A DNA stretch of 33,223 nt, from contig JAISGI010000034.1 of NCBI GenBank assembly GCA_031263095.1, forward strand, positions 1 to 33,223. The letters run 5' to 3'. Below, in pieces: positions 25,342 through 33,223 of the stretch; positions within the stretch are counted from its first letter, which is position 1, and the number at the start of each line of letters is the position of its first letter. Both the position numbers and the translations under genes were made by a program. Below the pieces are notes generated by a model. That model did no database searches, was not told the origin of the DNA, and saw only the letters and a program-made list of their open reading frames with translations. The DNA is from Rickettsiales bacterium. Its GTDB lineage: Bacteria; Pseudomonadota; Alphaproteobacteria; Rs-D84; CACZYB01.

Positions 25342-26055
25342 ATGAGCGGACATTCCAAATGGGCGACGACCAAGCACCACAAGGCGCTTGTCGATGCAAA
25401 GCGTGGAAACCTGTTCACCAAGCTTGCCAAGGAAATAACCGTGGCGGCCAAGCTTGGCGATCCAAATCCGGACATGAACCCCCGGCTGCGCCTTGCCGTC
25501 GTTGCGGCGCGGAAAGAGTCTATGCCGAACGAGAACATCAAGCGTGCGATTGCGCGTGCTCTGCCCGGCTCGGGCGAGGGGGACTATTTCGAAATACGCT
25601 ATGAGGGTTATGCGCCGGGCGGAGTTTCCGTTATCGTCGAGTGTCTTACCGACAACAAGAACCGCACCGCCTCTGACGTGCGCGCCATATTCTCGAAAAA
25701 CGGCGGGAACCTTGGCGAAACGGGCTCGGTCGCGTTCAACTTCAACCATGTTGGCTTGTTCGTGTACAAGTCTTCGGTTGCGCCTTATGACGCGATGTTC
25801 GAGACGGCTCTCGAGGCGGGTGCTTTGGATGTCGAGGAGGAGGACGGGCAATACATGATAACTTGTGAAATCCCCCAGTTTGGCGCGCTTGAGAAAGCGC
25901 TTGCGAAATACGGCGATCCGGAGTCCGCGAAAATCGTGTGGGAGCCCAAGCTTACCGTGGAGCTGTCCGAAGAAGACTATGCCAAGCTTGAGAATTTCGT
26001 CGGACTCCTTGAGGACAACGACGATGTGCAGGAGGTTTATACCAATGGAATTTAG
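25342..26055 (+). CDS. YebC/PmpR-family regulatory protein
   Basis: MSGHSKWATTKHHKALVDAKRGNLFTKLAKEITVAAKLGDPNPDMNPRLRLAV. Confidence 0.95.
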   Translation: MSGHSKWATTKHHKALVDAKRGNLFTKLAKEITVAAKLGDPNPDMNPRLRLAVVAARKESMPNENIKRAIARALPGSGEGDYFEIRYEGYAPGGVSVIVECLTDNKNRTASDVRAIFSKNGGNLGETGSVAFNFNHVGLFVYKSSVAPYDAMFETALEAGALDVEEEDGQYMITCEIPQFGALEKALAKYGDPESAKIVWEPKLTVELSEEDYAKLENFVGLLEDNDDVQEVYTNGI

Positions 26056-26096
26056 CTATTGAAAGATTCGGCGCGTTGGTATATCCTTTTGTCCGT

Positions 26097-26170
26097 GCGG
26101 CTGTAGTTTAGCGGTAAAATGCAAGCCTTCCAAGCTCGAGTCGGGGTTTCGACTACCCCCAGCCGCACCA
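26097..26170 (+). tRNA. tRNA-Gly (anticodon UCC)
   Basis: GCGGCTG...CAGCCGC acceptor, anticodon loop CTTCCAA, T arm GGGGT-TTCGACT-ACCCC, encoded CCA. One A-C mismatch in the anticodon stem. Confidence 0.88.
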
Positions 26171-26262
26171 TAGCTCAATCTGTTCCTGTCGCTGCAACCT
26201 TGCGGGGCGCATGCCTCCCCCCCCCCTAACACCGGCGGGTCGCAGTGTGCTTGCGTGCTCGG

Positions 26263-26286
26263 TTTCGACTAATCCCAGCCGCACAA
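26263..26286 (+). repeat. Degenerate direct repeat of the tRNA-Gly 3' end
   Basis: TTTCGACTAATCCCAGCCGCACAA vs TTTCGACTACCCCCAGCCGCACCA (26147-26170), 3 mismatches in 24. Confidence 0.75.
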
Positions 26287-26354
26287 AAAAGTCAATCGAA
26301 AGTTGCTCCTTGGCTTGTAAGTTCAGTTGCTGGTACTTTCGAGTGGAAGCATGA

Positions 26355-26388
26355 GAAAAACTCCTCCGGGAATCGGAGGAGTTTTCGG
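26355..26388 (+). terminator. Rho-independent terminator
   Basis: AAAAACTCCTCCG-GGAAT-CGGAGGAGTTTT. Confidence 0.85.
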
Positions 26389-26444
26389 TTTATTTATTAT
26401 TCTTTAGTATTTGTTATCTTTTTCTAAGATTTTTTGCAGCCTGA

Positions 26445-26603
26445 TTGTTAGCTATCTTGAAGCTACGCAACATACGCTTGGTGCTTCTCAATAAAGAGAT
26501 ATCGACTATTGGGCAACTGATAAAGCTGGAGCGTCGAGACTTGCTTGCAATGCCCGATGTTGGTCGTGTATTCATAAATAGGATTGCCTTGTTTTTTTCT
26601 TGA
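26445..26603 (+). pseudogene. Cryptic 52-aa RNA polymerase alpha-CTD-like ORF (no ATG; remnant or TTG-initiated mini-gene)
   Basis: Manual translation LLAILKLRNIRLVLLNKEISTIGQLIKLERRDLLAMPDVGRVFINRIALFFS*; resembles alpha-CTD pattern S.R..N.L....I.TIG.L....E..LL..P.FGR.SLNEI. Confidence 0.45.
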
Positions 26604-26628
26604 TATTTATTGGTCGGCTTGCTATAAT
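26600..26628 (+). promoter_or_regulatory. Promoter upstream of the 69-aa ORF
   Basis: TTGATA, 17 nt, TATAAT. Confidence 0.65.
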
Positions 26629-26748
26629 ATCTCTATGCAGGGATATTTGATTCTTAGTTGCTTTTTTTGTCGGCGTTACGCCGACTAGTATTCTTTTGGC
26701 CCAGTGGGGCTGTAGCATTATTTCACGAAATAGACACAGGAGAAAGTT

Positions 26749-26958
26749 ATGAAAATACATTATGGTGAGAAGAATTATATAGAGCGCGGTCGGCTTATGG
26801 ACCTTATCCGTGCGACAAAGGCGAGCGATGGGCGGGCAAGGGCCGAAAATCTTGACAAGGCTTTCGCAGTGATGCTTGACAACGGAATATGGACTAAGCG
26901 TGCGTGGGGCACATACATGTACCTTGTCGGCGAGAGGCAAAAACTGCTTGCCATGTAG
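26749..26958 (+). CDS. Hypothetical 69-aa protein
   Basis: Own promoter, RBS AGGAGA, downstream terminator. Confidence 0.6.
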   Translation: MKIHYGEKNYIERGRLMDLIRATKASDGRARAENLDKAFAVMLDNGIWTKRAWGTYMYLVGERQKLLAM

Positions 26959-26966
26959 GTCTTCCG

Positions 26967-26999
26967 TTAAAAAAAAGCCCCCGTTTCCGAGGGCTTTTC
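26967..26999. terminator. Probable bidirectional terminator between the 69-aa ORF and rpsD
   Basis: AAAAAAAAGCCCCCGTTTCCGAGGGCTTTT. Confidence 0.75.
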
Positions 27000-27001
27000 G
27001 A

Positions 27002-27619
27002 TTATCTCGAATAGAACTCGACCACCAAGTTCGGTTCCATTTTGACCGGGTAGGGCACGTCGGCGAAAGCCGGTATGCGCGCGAAAGTCGCGGTGAACTT
27101 CTTGTCATCGACGGCAAGATAATCGGGTGTGTCGGTCTGCTTGTTATTCTGTGCCTGCAGCACCGCCGGAATCGTCCAAGACTTTTCGGTAAGCGAGATT
27201 ACGTCGCCGACCTTGGCTTGGCAGCTTGCAATATTGACGCGTTTACCGTTGACGCGGACGTGGCCGTGGCTGACCAGCTGGCGCGCGGAGAAGACGCTTG
27301 GCGCAAAATTGGCGCGGTAGATAATAGCGTCGAGGCGGCTTTCAAGCTGGGCTATGATTTCCTCGGCGGTGTCGCCGCGGCGGCGCATGGCCTCGTCATA
27401 ATAGCTCCTGAATTTCTTTTCCCCGATGTTGCCGTAGTAGCCCTTTAGCAATTGTTTCGCGGCGAGCTGTTTGCCATACTCGGTCTGTTTGCCGCGTGCG
27501 GTCGGGCCGTGCTGGCCGGGTTTGTACTTGCGCTTGTTGACGGGGGATTTGGGCTTGGCCCACAGATTTACGCCATAGCGGCGCGCTATCTTTTGTTTGG
27601 CCTTTACTCGTTGGCTCAT
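27002..27619 (-). CDS. rpsD: 30S ribosomal protein S4
   Basis: [38 protein letters not shown]...; S4 domain [37 protein letters not shown]. Confidence 0.96.
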   Translation of the reverse strand: MSQRVKAKQKIARRYGVNLWAKPKSPVNKRKYKPGQHGPTARGKQTEYGKQLAAKQLLKGYYGNIGEKKFRSYYDEAMRRRGDTAEEIIAQLESRLDAIIYRANFAPSVFSARQLVSHGHVRVNGKRVNIASCQAKVGDVISLTEKSWTIPAVLQAQNNKQTDTPDYLAVDDKKFTATFARIPAFADVPYPVKMEPNLVVEFYSR

Positions 27620-27768
27620 TTTTACTCCTTGATTTTACAGGTTTTTTCCTGGTTTCCCGATAGTCCTTAAGGAGAGAGGCTTATCACGCGGGGAGGCCGC
27701 GCCAATCGACTCTGCGTTCTCGGATGGACAAATCATATAGGCCGAGGAAGCTCAAGTCAAGAGGAAAC

Positions 27769-27796
27769 TTGACAAAAAGTCGTAGATTGCTATAAT
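27769..27796 (+). promoter_or_regulatory. Consensus sigma70 promoter for the 67-aa ORF
   Basis: TTGACA, 16 nt, TATAAT. Confidence 0.75.
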
Positions 27797-27827
27797 TTTC
27801 CATATTATATTGAAGGAGAATTCGGAT

Positions 27828-28031
27828 ATGAAACGCATACAAAAAGGCATAATAAAGCTGAACAAGGACAGGGCCAAGGTGCGCGAAGACCTTGTTCCAT
27901 ACGATGCGCTTAGGGAGAAGGCCAAGGAGTCGCCCTTGAACACACTCGAGCGCAGGATAAAGGGACAGCAGGTTGGTTCGGCAAGGTGGCTTGTATATAT
28001 CGAAGAGCTTAGGCGGCGGTATAGCCACTAG
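27828..28031 (+). CDS. Hypothetical 67-aa basic protein
   Basis: MKRIQKGIIKLNKDRAKVREDLVPYDALREKAKESPLNTLERRIKGQQVGSARWLVYIEELRRRYSH; RBS AAGGAGAA. Confidence 0.6.
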   Translation: MKRIQKGIIKLNKDRAKVREDLVPYDALREKAKESPLNTLERRIKGQQVGSARWLVYIEELRRRYSH

Positions 28032-28034
28032 GAC

Positions 28035-29054
28035 TTAGCGGCTTATAATCTGTCGAAGCATGGTCGTGTTGCCGACGTAGTCCATGAAGTCCTTGAACAT
28101 CGTGCATTTGCTGCGGTTGATGCAGGCGGCGCACTGCGCATAATCCTTGAATCTTGCCACTATGCCCGAAAAGTCGGCGCGGGTGCGTCTTGTCTCTATC
28201 GACAGTTTTCCGCCGGCCTCGGCAAGGAAGCTGAATATCAGCTCGATATACGGGCTTTCCTTGTCGAAGCTTCGTATCACCATGCTTTTAGTGCCGTCGC
28301 TTGCGACCCATTTGTTGCCGATTTTCCTGAAGCCCTCGATGCAGAAGCTGTCCGTGTCGCCGTGGACGCTTATCATATAATTCTTGGCCTTGGGCAGCAT
28401 TTTTTTCGTCATGGAGCCGATGTCTATCTTCATCTCCTTGTACTGTTTCCTGTACCCTTTGGTGCGCACGCCTACGTTTGCGATTATGTTGAAGCTTGAC
28501 GGATAACGCGGCTGGCTTTTGCTTCTCGCTATCACGCCGATGCTTATTTCCCGCGGCGTGTCGGAGGCGAGTTCGATTACCGCGGATTTCGCGTCGGTCG
28601 GCAGAGTCCAAGAGCCGTCGCCGGAATGCGCGGCCTTGTCTATGCGCGCTCCGTCGGGCACTCCCTCAAGTTCGAACATCGTGTCCTTGGGCGGCTGGAA
28701 CGAGCGCAGGGTTATTTCCATCCTGCGGCCTTTGAGCGTATAGTCGGCGGAGATGAACGGGCCTTGGTGCATGCGGTCACCGACGAAGTGCGCGTCGGAG
28801 ACTATTTCCGCTCCGGCCGAGTTTTTTATCATCACCAGGAATTGGAACGCGGCGATGGTGTCGGGATAGCGGATTTCGGTGGCTTTTACCTCTTTCACGG
28901 GCAGGACGTATAAGCCCTCGCCGTACAACTTGCCCCGGTCGAGGCCGATTTCCTGATGGTTGGGAAAGTAGAGGAATATGCGGGAGTCCGGCGACAATCC
29001 CAAGCTTTTAGGAAAGCTCAAGTCAAGGCGAGCAAAGCTTGTCCCCGCGTCCAT
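28035..29054 (-). CDS. Hypothetical 339-aa protein, family not recognised
   Basis: Long ORF with RBS AGGAGG; C-terminal CAACINRSKC cluster. Confidence 0.65.
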   Translation of the reverse strand: MDAGTSFARLDLSFPKSLGLSPDSRIFLYFPNHQEIGLDRGKLYGEGLYVLPVKEVKATEIRYPDTIAAFQFLVMIKNSAGAEIVSDAHFVGDRMHQGPFISADYTLKGRRMEITLRSFQPPKDTMFELEGVPDGARIDKAAHSGDGSWTLPTDAKSAVIELASDTPREISIGVIARSKSQPRYPSSFNIIANVGVRTKGYRKQYKEMKIDIGSMTKKMLPKAKNYMISVHGDTDSFCIEGFRKIGNKWVASDGTKSMVIRSFDKESPYIELIFSFLAEAGGKLSIETRRTRADFSGIVARFKDYAQCAACINRSKCTMFKDFMDYVGNTTMLRQIISR

Positions 29055-29141
29055 ACATCCTCCTTACCTTTTGGAAAGTATATTACCCGGAAGTGCGTAA
29101 AACAAGGAGCCGATATTCTTAGGAAAAGAAATATGATGCAT

Positions 29142-30032
29142 TCAAGACAAAGGATTTGTAGAGCCTATTATCTTCATCTCGTACTCGAGCATTATGCCGG
29201 ATTTGGCGAAGACGGCGGAGCGCACTTTTTCAGCCAAGCCCTCTATGTCGGCGGCGGTGGCGGAGCCTTCGTTCACTATAAAATTGGCGTGCTTTGGCGA
29301 GACCACGGCGTCGCCAATGCGGGCGCCCTGCAGCCCTGTGTCTTGTATAAGTTTCCAAGCGGGCGGCGCGTCCGGAGGGTTCTTGAATGTCGAGCCGGCG
29401 GTGCGTGCGTAGCTTGGCTGGGCGGCGTCTTTTTTTGCTTTCATGTCGTCCATTTTTGCTTGGATTTCTGCGGCGGCGGGTGCGCCTTTCAGGATGAGTT
29501 TTGTCGCTATGGAATTTTTTGGCAATGTTGCCATGCGGTAGGCGAGGCTTAGCGAGCTTGCGGGCAGTATTTGGATTTCTCCGGTTGCGGTGTCGATGAA
29601 TTCCACGCTTTGCAAGATGTTGGATAGCGCTTGTCCGAAGCAGCCGGCGTTGGTGGGAAGCGCGCCGCCCATTGTGCCAGGGATGACGGATAGGAACTCG
29701 AATCCGCCTATGCTGTTTTCAAGTGCCGTCTTGGCAACCAATATGCCGGGCGCGCCCGCGCCTGCGGTTATTATGTCGTCCGCAACCTCTATCTTTGTGA
29801 AATAATCGTAAGACAGGCGGATTGTTATGCCCTCGAGTCGTCCGTCCCGTATCAGCATGTTCGAGCCGAGGCCGAGGGCGCGCACTGGAATTTCCTTGGG
29901 AGCGGCCTTTAGAAATTCGGCAAGCGACGTCAAATCGGAGGGCTCGGCAAATATATCGGCGAGGCCGCCCGGAGTCTTGAACCGCGTAAGCGGGCCCAGT
30001 GGGAAATTCCGTTTTACAATCACACCTTGCAT
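29142..30032 (-). CDS. murB: UDP-N-acetylmuramate dehydrogenase
   Basis: NFPLGPLTRFKTPGGLADIF, LGLGSNMLIRDGRLEG, GFEFLSVIPGTMGGALPTNAGCFG, GSTFKNP. Confidence 0.95.
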   Translation of the reverse strand: MQGVIVKRNFPLGPLTRFKTPGGLADIFAEPSDLTSLAEFLKAAPKEIPVRALGLGSNMLIRDGRLEGITIRLSYDYFTKIEVADDIITAGAGAPGILVAKTALENSIGGFEFLSVIPGTMGGALPTNAGCFGQALSNILQSVEFIDTATGEIQILPASSLSLAYRMATLPKNSIATKLILKGAPAAAEIQAKMDDMKAKKDAAQPSYARTAGSTFKNPPDAPPAWKLIQDTGLQGARIGDAVVSPKHANFIVNEGSATAADIEGLAEKVRSAVFAKSGIMLEYEMKIIGSTNPLS

Positions 30033-31423
30033 TCGTAGCTCAACATGCCCGGCAGGGCGGGGACAAGGTTTTTGAGGCTCCCGGCGCTCATCGACACAAC
30101 CAAATCGCCGGGTTTGAGTTCGGCGGAGAGCATGCCGGCGGCCTCTTTCAGACTATCGGGCGAGGCGGCGGGCGTGTTCTTGGCAATCTCGGCGGCAAGG
30201 TCGGCGCGGGATTTCATGCCGTCTTGAGATTCACCCGCCGAATATATCGGCAGGACAAGAACCTTGTCCGCCTGCTTGAAGCATTTGGCGAAATCGTAGA
30301 ACAGGTCGGTTATGCGCGAGTATCTATGCGGCTCGAACAGCGCGAAAACCCGGCCGTCCTGCGCGACCGAGCGGGCCATGGCAAGCGTCGTCTCAATCTC
30401 TTTCGGATGGTGGGCGTAGTCGTCGTATATGCGTGCGCCAAGCGCTTCGCCAACCAATGTGAAGCGGTGCTTGACTCCTTGGAACCTTTCGAGTGCTCTG
30501 CGGACTTCGTCGTCCGGGATGTCCAAGAACCTTGCAACCGCTATGGCGGCGAGGGCGTTCTGAATGTTATGGCGTCCGGCAAGCGGTATGTGCAAGTCCC
30601 TTATGACTCCGTAATCGCGCACGGCCACGTCGAAGCGCAGGCCATCAGCGTCCTGTCTTATACCGTCCGCGGTGATGTCGGCGTCCTTGAAGCCGTAGGT
30701 CGAGATATTCTTCGTTTCGGCGAATTCCTCGACCAGTTCCTTTAATATAGGGTGGTCGACGCAGGCGACGAAAAGGCCGTCCAGTGGAACCTTGGCTATG
30801 AAGTCGCGGAAAGCCTGCTTCAAATTATCGAAAGTCTTGTAAAAATCCAAATGTTCGGCGTCGATGTTGGTTATAACCGCTATCGTCGGCGTGAAATAGG
30901 CGAGGTTGCCGTAGGCCTCGCATGCCTCGGCCACAAGCCACTCGCCGTCGCCAATCCTGTTATGGCTGTGGTAATAGTTCATAATGCCGCCGTTGACTAT
31001 GGTAGGCGAGAGGCTTGCGGAATCTAGCATGGTTCCGATGAAGCTTGTCGTGGTGGTCTTGCCGTGCGTGCCGGCGACCGCTATGCCCTTTTTAAGCAGC
31101 ATCAGGCTGTCGAGCATTTCGGCGCGCTCTATCACCGGGATTCCAAACGCGCGCGCGGCGGAAAGCTCGGCGTTGCTTGGCGGAACCGCGCTTGAGAACA
31201 CGACATAGTCTGCGCCGTGGATATTCTCGGCCTTGTGGCCCAAAAACACCTTTATGCCTGCGGCTTGCAGGCTTTTTATATTCTCGTTCTCGACATCGTT
31301 GCTGCCTTGGACGTTGAAACCCCAGCTGTTCATAGCCTCGGCTATCGAGCTCATTCCGATGCCCGCTATTCCTATAAAATGAAAGAGCTTGGATTTATCA
31401 AAATTTCTTAAATCTAATTTCAT
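30020..31423 (-). CDS. murC: UDP-N-acetylmuramate--L-alanine ligase
   Basis: FHFIGIAGIGMSSIAEAMNSWGFNVQGSN, AGTHGKTTTTSFIG, YDDYAHHPKEIETTL. Confidence 0.96.
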   Translation of the reverse strand: MKLDLRNFDKSKLFHFIGIAGIGMSSIAEAMNSWGFNVQGSNDVENENIKSLQAAGIKVFLGHKAENIHGADYVVFSSAVPPSNAELSAARAFGIPVIERAEMLDSLMLLKKGIAVAGTHGKTTTTSFIGTMLDSASLSPTIVNGGIMNYYHSHNRIGDGEWLVAEACEAYGNLAYFTPTIAVITNIDAEHLDFYKTFDNLKQAFRDFIAKVPLDGLFVACVDHPILKELVEEFAETKNISTYGFKDADITADGIRQDADGLRFDVAVRDYGVIRDLHIPLAGRHNIQNALAAIAVARFLDIPDDEVRRALERFQGVKHRFTLVGEALGARIYDDYAHHPKEIETTLAMARSVAQDGRVFALFEPHRYSRITDLFYDFAKCFKQADKVLVLPIYSAGESQDGMKSRADLAAEIAKNTPAASPDSLKEAAGMLSAELKPGDLVVSMSAGSLKNLVPALPGMLSYECKV

Positions 31424-32460
31424 TTTTCAACCAAGTCTGCGATGTTGGATGCGGCGTCATTGCCTATGTCGATTATTCTAGCGTGTGCTGCCATTTGTGC
31501 AAGCAAATTCGGCGTTTTTATCATGCGGGCAAGCTCGGACGTCAGGGTTTGGGCCGAAAGTCGATCCTGCTCGATTATAACCGCGCCGCCTCGGGCCGCG
31601 ATTTTTTCGGCGTTGAGGTATTGCTGTTTGTCCTTGTGCTTTATCGGCACGAATATAGCCGGAATGCCAAGTGCGCCGATTTCATAGACGCTGTTGGCGC
31701 CGGCGCGTCCGATGAATATATGGCTTTCGCGCAGGATTTTGGCCGGGTTTTCGAAGAAGCTTTTCACCTTGGCGTCGATTTTATGCTTTTTATAAAATCC
31801 GGCGACGCGGGGCAGGTCTTCAGCGATTACTTGGTGAAATACCTTGATACCCTTCAGCTTCGCAAGGGCGGCTGGCACTATATCGCTGAAAATCTGAGCG
31901 CCTTGGGAACCGCCTAGGATTGTTATTATAACCTTGTACTTGACCTGCGGGTAGGGCAGGCGCGCAGCGTTCAGAATTTCTTTCCGTATCGGCAGGCCGG
32001 TAGTTATCGACTTTTCGGACGGAGCGAGCAAGGTATTATCGAACGCGAGCGCAACCTTGTCCACGAACTTGGCCAGTAAGATATTTGCGTTGCCGAGGAT
32101 GGCGTCGGCGTTGAAAATCACCGTCCTTTTCCTCAATATCGCGCCCCAGAGCACTACGGGTACGGATATATATCCGCCCATGCCAAGCACCGCGTGCGGC
32201 CGTATCCTTACCATATAATAGAACGACTGGAGGAAGCCTATGCCCAAGCGGACGAGGGTTTTGAACCTACGCCACAGTCCCTCGCCGCTCCACTGGCCGC
32301 CGGTTATGGTCGAAATGCGCGCGAAGCCTCCGGCAAAATGCCGGCCGCGGGAGTCGGTTATCAGGAATACCTCGTGCCCGCGTTTTTCCAGTTCGTCCTT
32401 TACCACGCTTGCGGGAAAAAGGTGGCCTCCGGTGCCGCCCGCCGCTATCACTATCCTCAT
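31420..32460 (-). CDS. murG: Undecaprenyl-PP-MurNAc-pentapeptide GlcNAc transferase
   Basis: MRIVIAAGGTGGHLFPASVVKDEL; GGSQGAQIFSDIVP; start trimmed from 32712 to 32460. Confidence 0.95.
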   Translation of the reverse strand: MRIVIAAGGTGGHLFPASVVKDELEKRGHEVFLITDSRGRHFAGGFARISTITGGQWSGEGLWRRFKTLVRLGIGFLQSFYYMVRIRPHAVLGMGGYISVPVVLWGAILRKRTVIFNADAILGNANILLAKFVDKVALAFDNTLLAPSEKSITTGLPIRKEILNAARLPYPQVKYKVIITILGGSQGAQIFSDIVPAALAKLKGIKVFHQVIAEDLPRVAGFYKKHKIDAKVKSFFENPAKILRESHIFIGRAGANSVYEIGALGIPAIFVPIKHKDKQQYLNAEKIAARGGAVIIEQDRLSAQTLTSELARMIKTPNLLAQMAAHARIIDIGNDAASNIADLVEK

Positions 32461-33223
32461 TTGGCGCCCTCCTGTCCCCTTAAAAGCGAGAGGACTATGC
32501 CCATGGCCATGCAGGACGAGATAAGCGAGCTGCCTCCGCTTGAGATGAACGGAAGCGTCATGCCCTTGGGTGGTATCAGGCCAAGCGCGCTTGCGATGTT
32601 GACGCATACTTGGAAAGTTAGGAAACCGACTATGCCGCCGCAGGCAAGAGAAGCGAACGGGTCCCTTATCCTTTTCATCCTGTCGAGAACTATGGCCGAG
32701 ACCCAGAAGCATGCGCCCAAGACCATTACCGAGAGGAGGATTCCGAAGCTTTCTACCATGGCCGAGAATATGAAATCGGTGTGGACGTCGGGTATATACT
32801 GCTTCAACGCTCCGCGGCCGCCGGAGAGGAGGCCTGCGCCGCGAATCGCCTCGAGGCTGGCGTCAATCTGGCGTCTGTCCTCGGGGTTGTCGGAGAGGAA
32901 GCGCTCTATGCGGTTATGAACCTGTGGGATGTGCCTGTATGAGGCGAACGAGCCCAAAGCCAGTACTGCGACAAGGGCCAGAATCCAGCGCTTCTTTGCG
33001 CCGGCAAGGAACACCTCAACACCAAAAATTGCGGCGAAGGTCATGCTCATGCCGAAGTCGGTCTGGCTCATCAGCGTCGCTATAATCCCTGCGAACATCA
33101 GGGCGATTTTCGTTTTCATCCACTTGCCGCCGCCGTTTTTGAGCGTTGCGAGCAGGGAGGCCAAAAAGACCGCGGCGACGGGTTTCAGGAACTCGGAGGG
33201 CTGAACGCTCATGGAGCCGATGC
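32457..33223 (-). CDS. ftsW: FtsW (SEDS family), C-terminal part, truncated by window edge
   Basis: QPSEFLKPV, QTDFGMSMTF, TDFIFSAMVESFG, LGLIPPKGMTLPFISSGGSSL. Confidence 0.92.
   Translation of the reverse strand, partial: IGSMSVQPSEFLKPVAAVFLASLLATLKNGGGKWMKTKIALMFAGIIATLMSQTDFGMSMTFAAIFGVEVFLAGAKKRWILALVAVLALGSFASYRHIPQVHNRIERFLSDNPEDRRQIDASLEAIRGAGLLSGGRGALKQYIPDVHTDFIFSAMVESFGILLSVMVLGACFWVSAIVLDRMKRIRDPFASLACGGIVGFLTFQVCVNIASALGLIPPKGMTLPFISSGGSSLISSCMAMGIVLSLLRGQEGAK

Noticed and set aside
26572-27117. 181-aa minus-strand ORF
   Set aside because: Overlaps the small plus-strand gene, its promoter, a terminator and the end of rpsD; not coherent as a protein.
1-33223. CRISPR array, transposase or IS element
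   Set aside because: No regularly spaced repeat array and no transposase-like ORF found by eye.

Overview
Bacterial chromosomal window, gene-dense and probably alphaproteobacterial (lineage is an inference from gene content). Housekeeping genes: accB-accC, a Bax-like glucosaminidase, YmdB-type phosphoesterase, ddl, recF, topA, an ABC exporter, YebC, rpsD, and a minus-strand murB-murC-murG-ftsW block. There are two tRNAs, Glu(UUC) and Gly(UCC). Embedded among these, with no recognisable integrase, repressor or replication genes, is a compact podovirus-like structural cluster (~5.4-17.3 kb). It encodes a spanin/coiled-coil-like protein, a SleB-like hydrolase, a holin-like protein, scaffold, major capsid, a small virion protein, tail tube A-like and B-like proteins, an internal protein, a T7-type tail-fibre N-terminus, portal and terminase. 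The most unusual feature is a large terminase present as two separate intact ORFs. The ATPase half (12799-13413) ends right after the GTPH motif. The RNase H-like nuclease half (16401-17264) begins where the linker should resume. Between them lie a complete ftsZ and the portal gene. The cluster ends next to tRNA-Glu. Best interpretation: a domesticated phage, a candidate gene-transfer-agent-like or other particle-forming system, physically interlocked with ftsZ. Other notable items: a G9 tract in the -35/-10 spacer of a putative surface-protein promoter (possible phase variation), a predicted leaderless Cys-rich secreted protein gene, a G9 tract inside an ABC exporter CDS, a partial direct repeat of a tRNA-Gly 3' end, and a cryptic RNA polymerase alpha-CTD-like ORF missing from the supplied track. 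All calls were made by eye; no searches were run.
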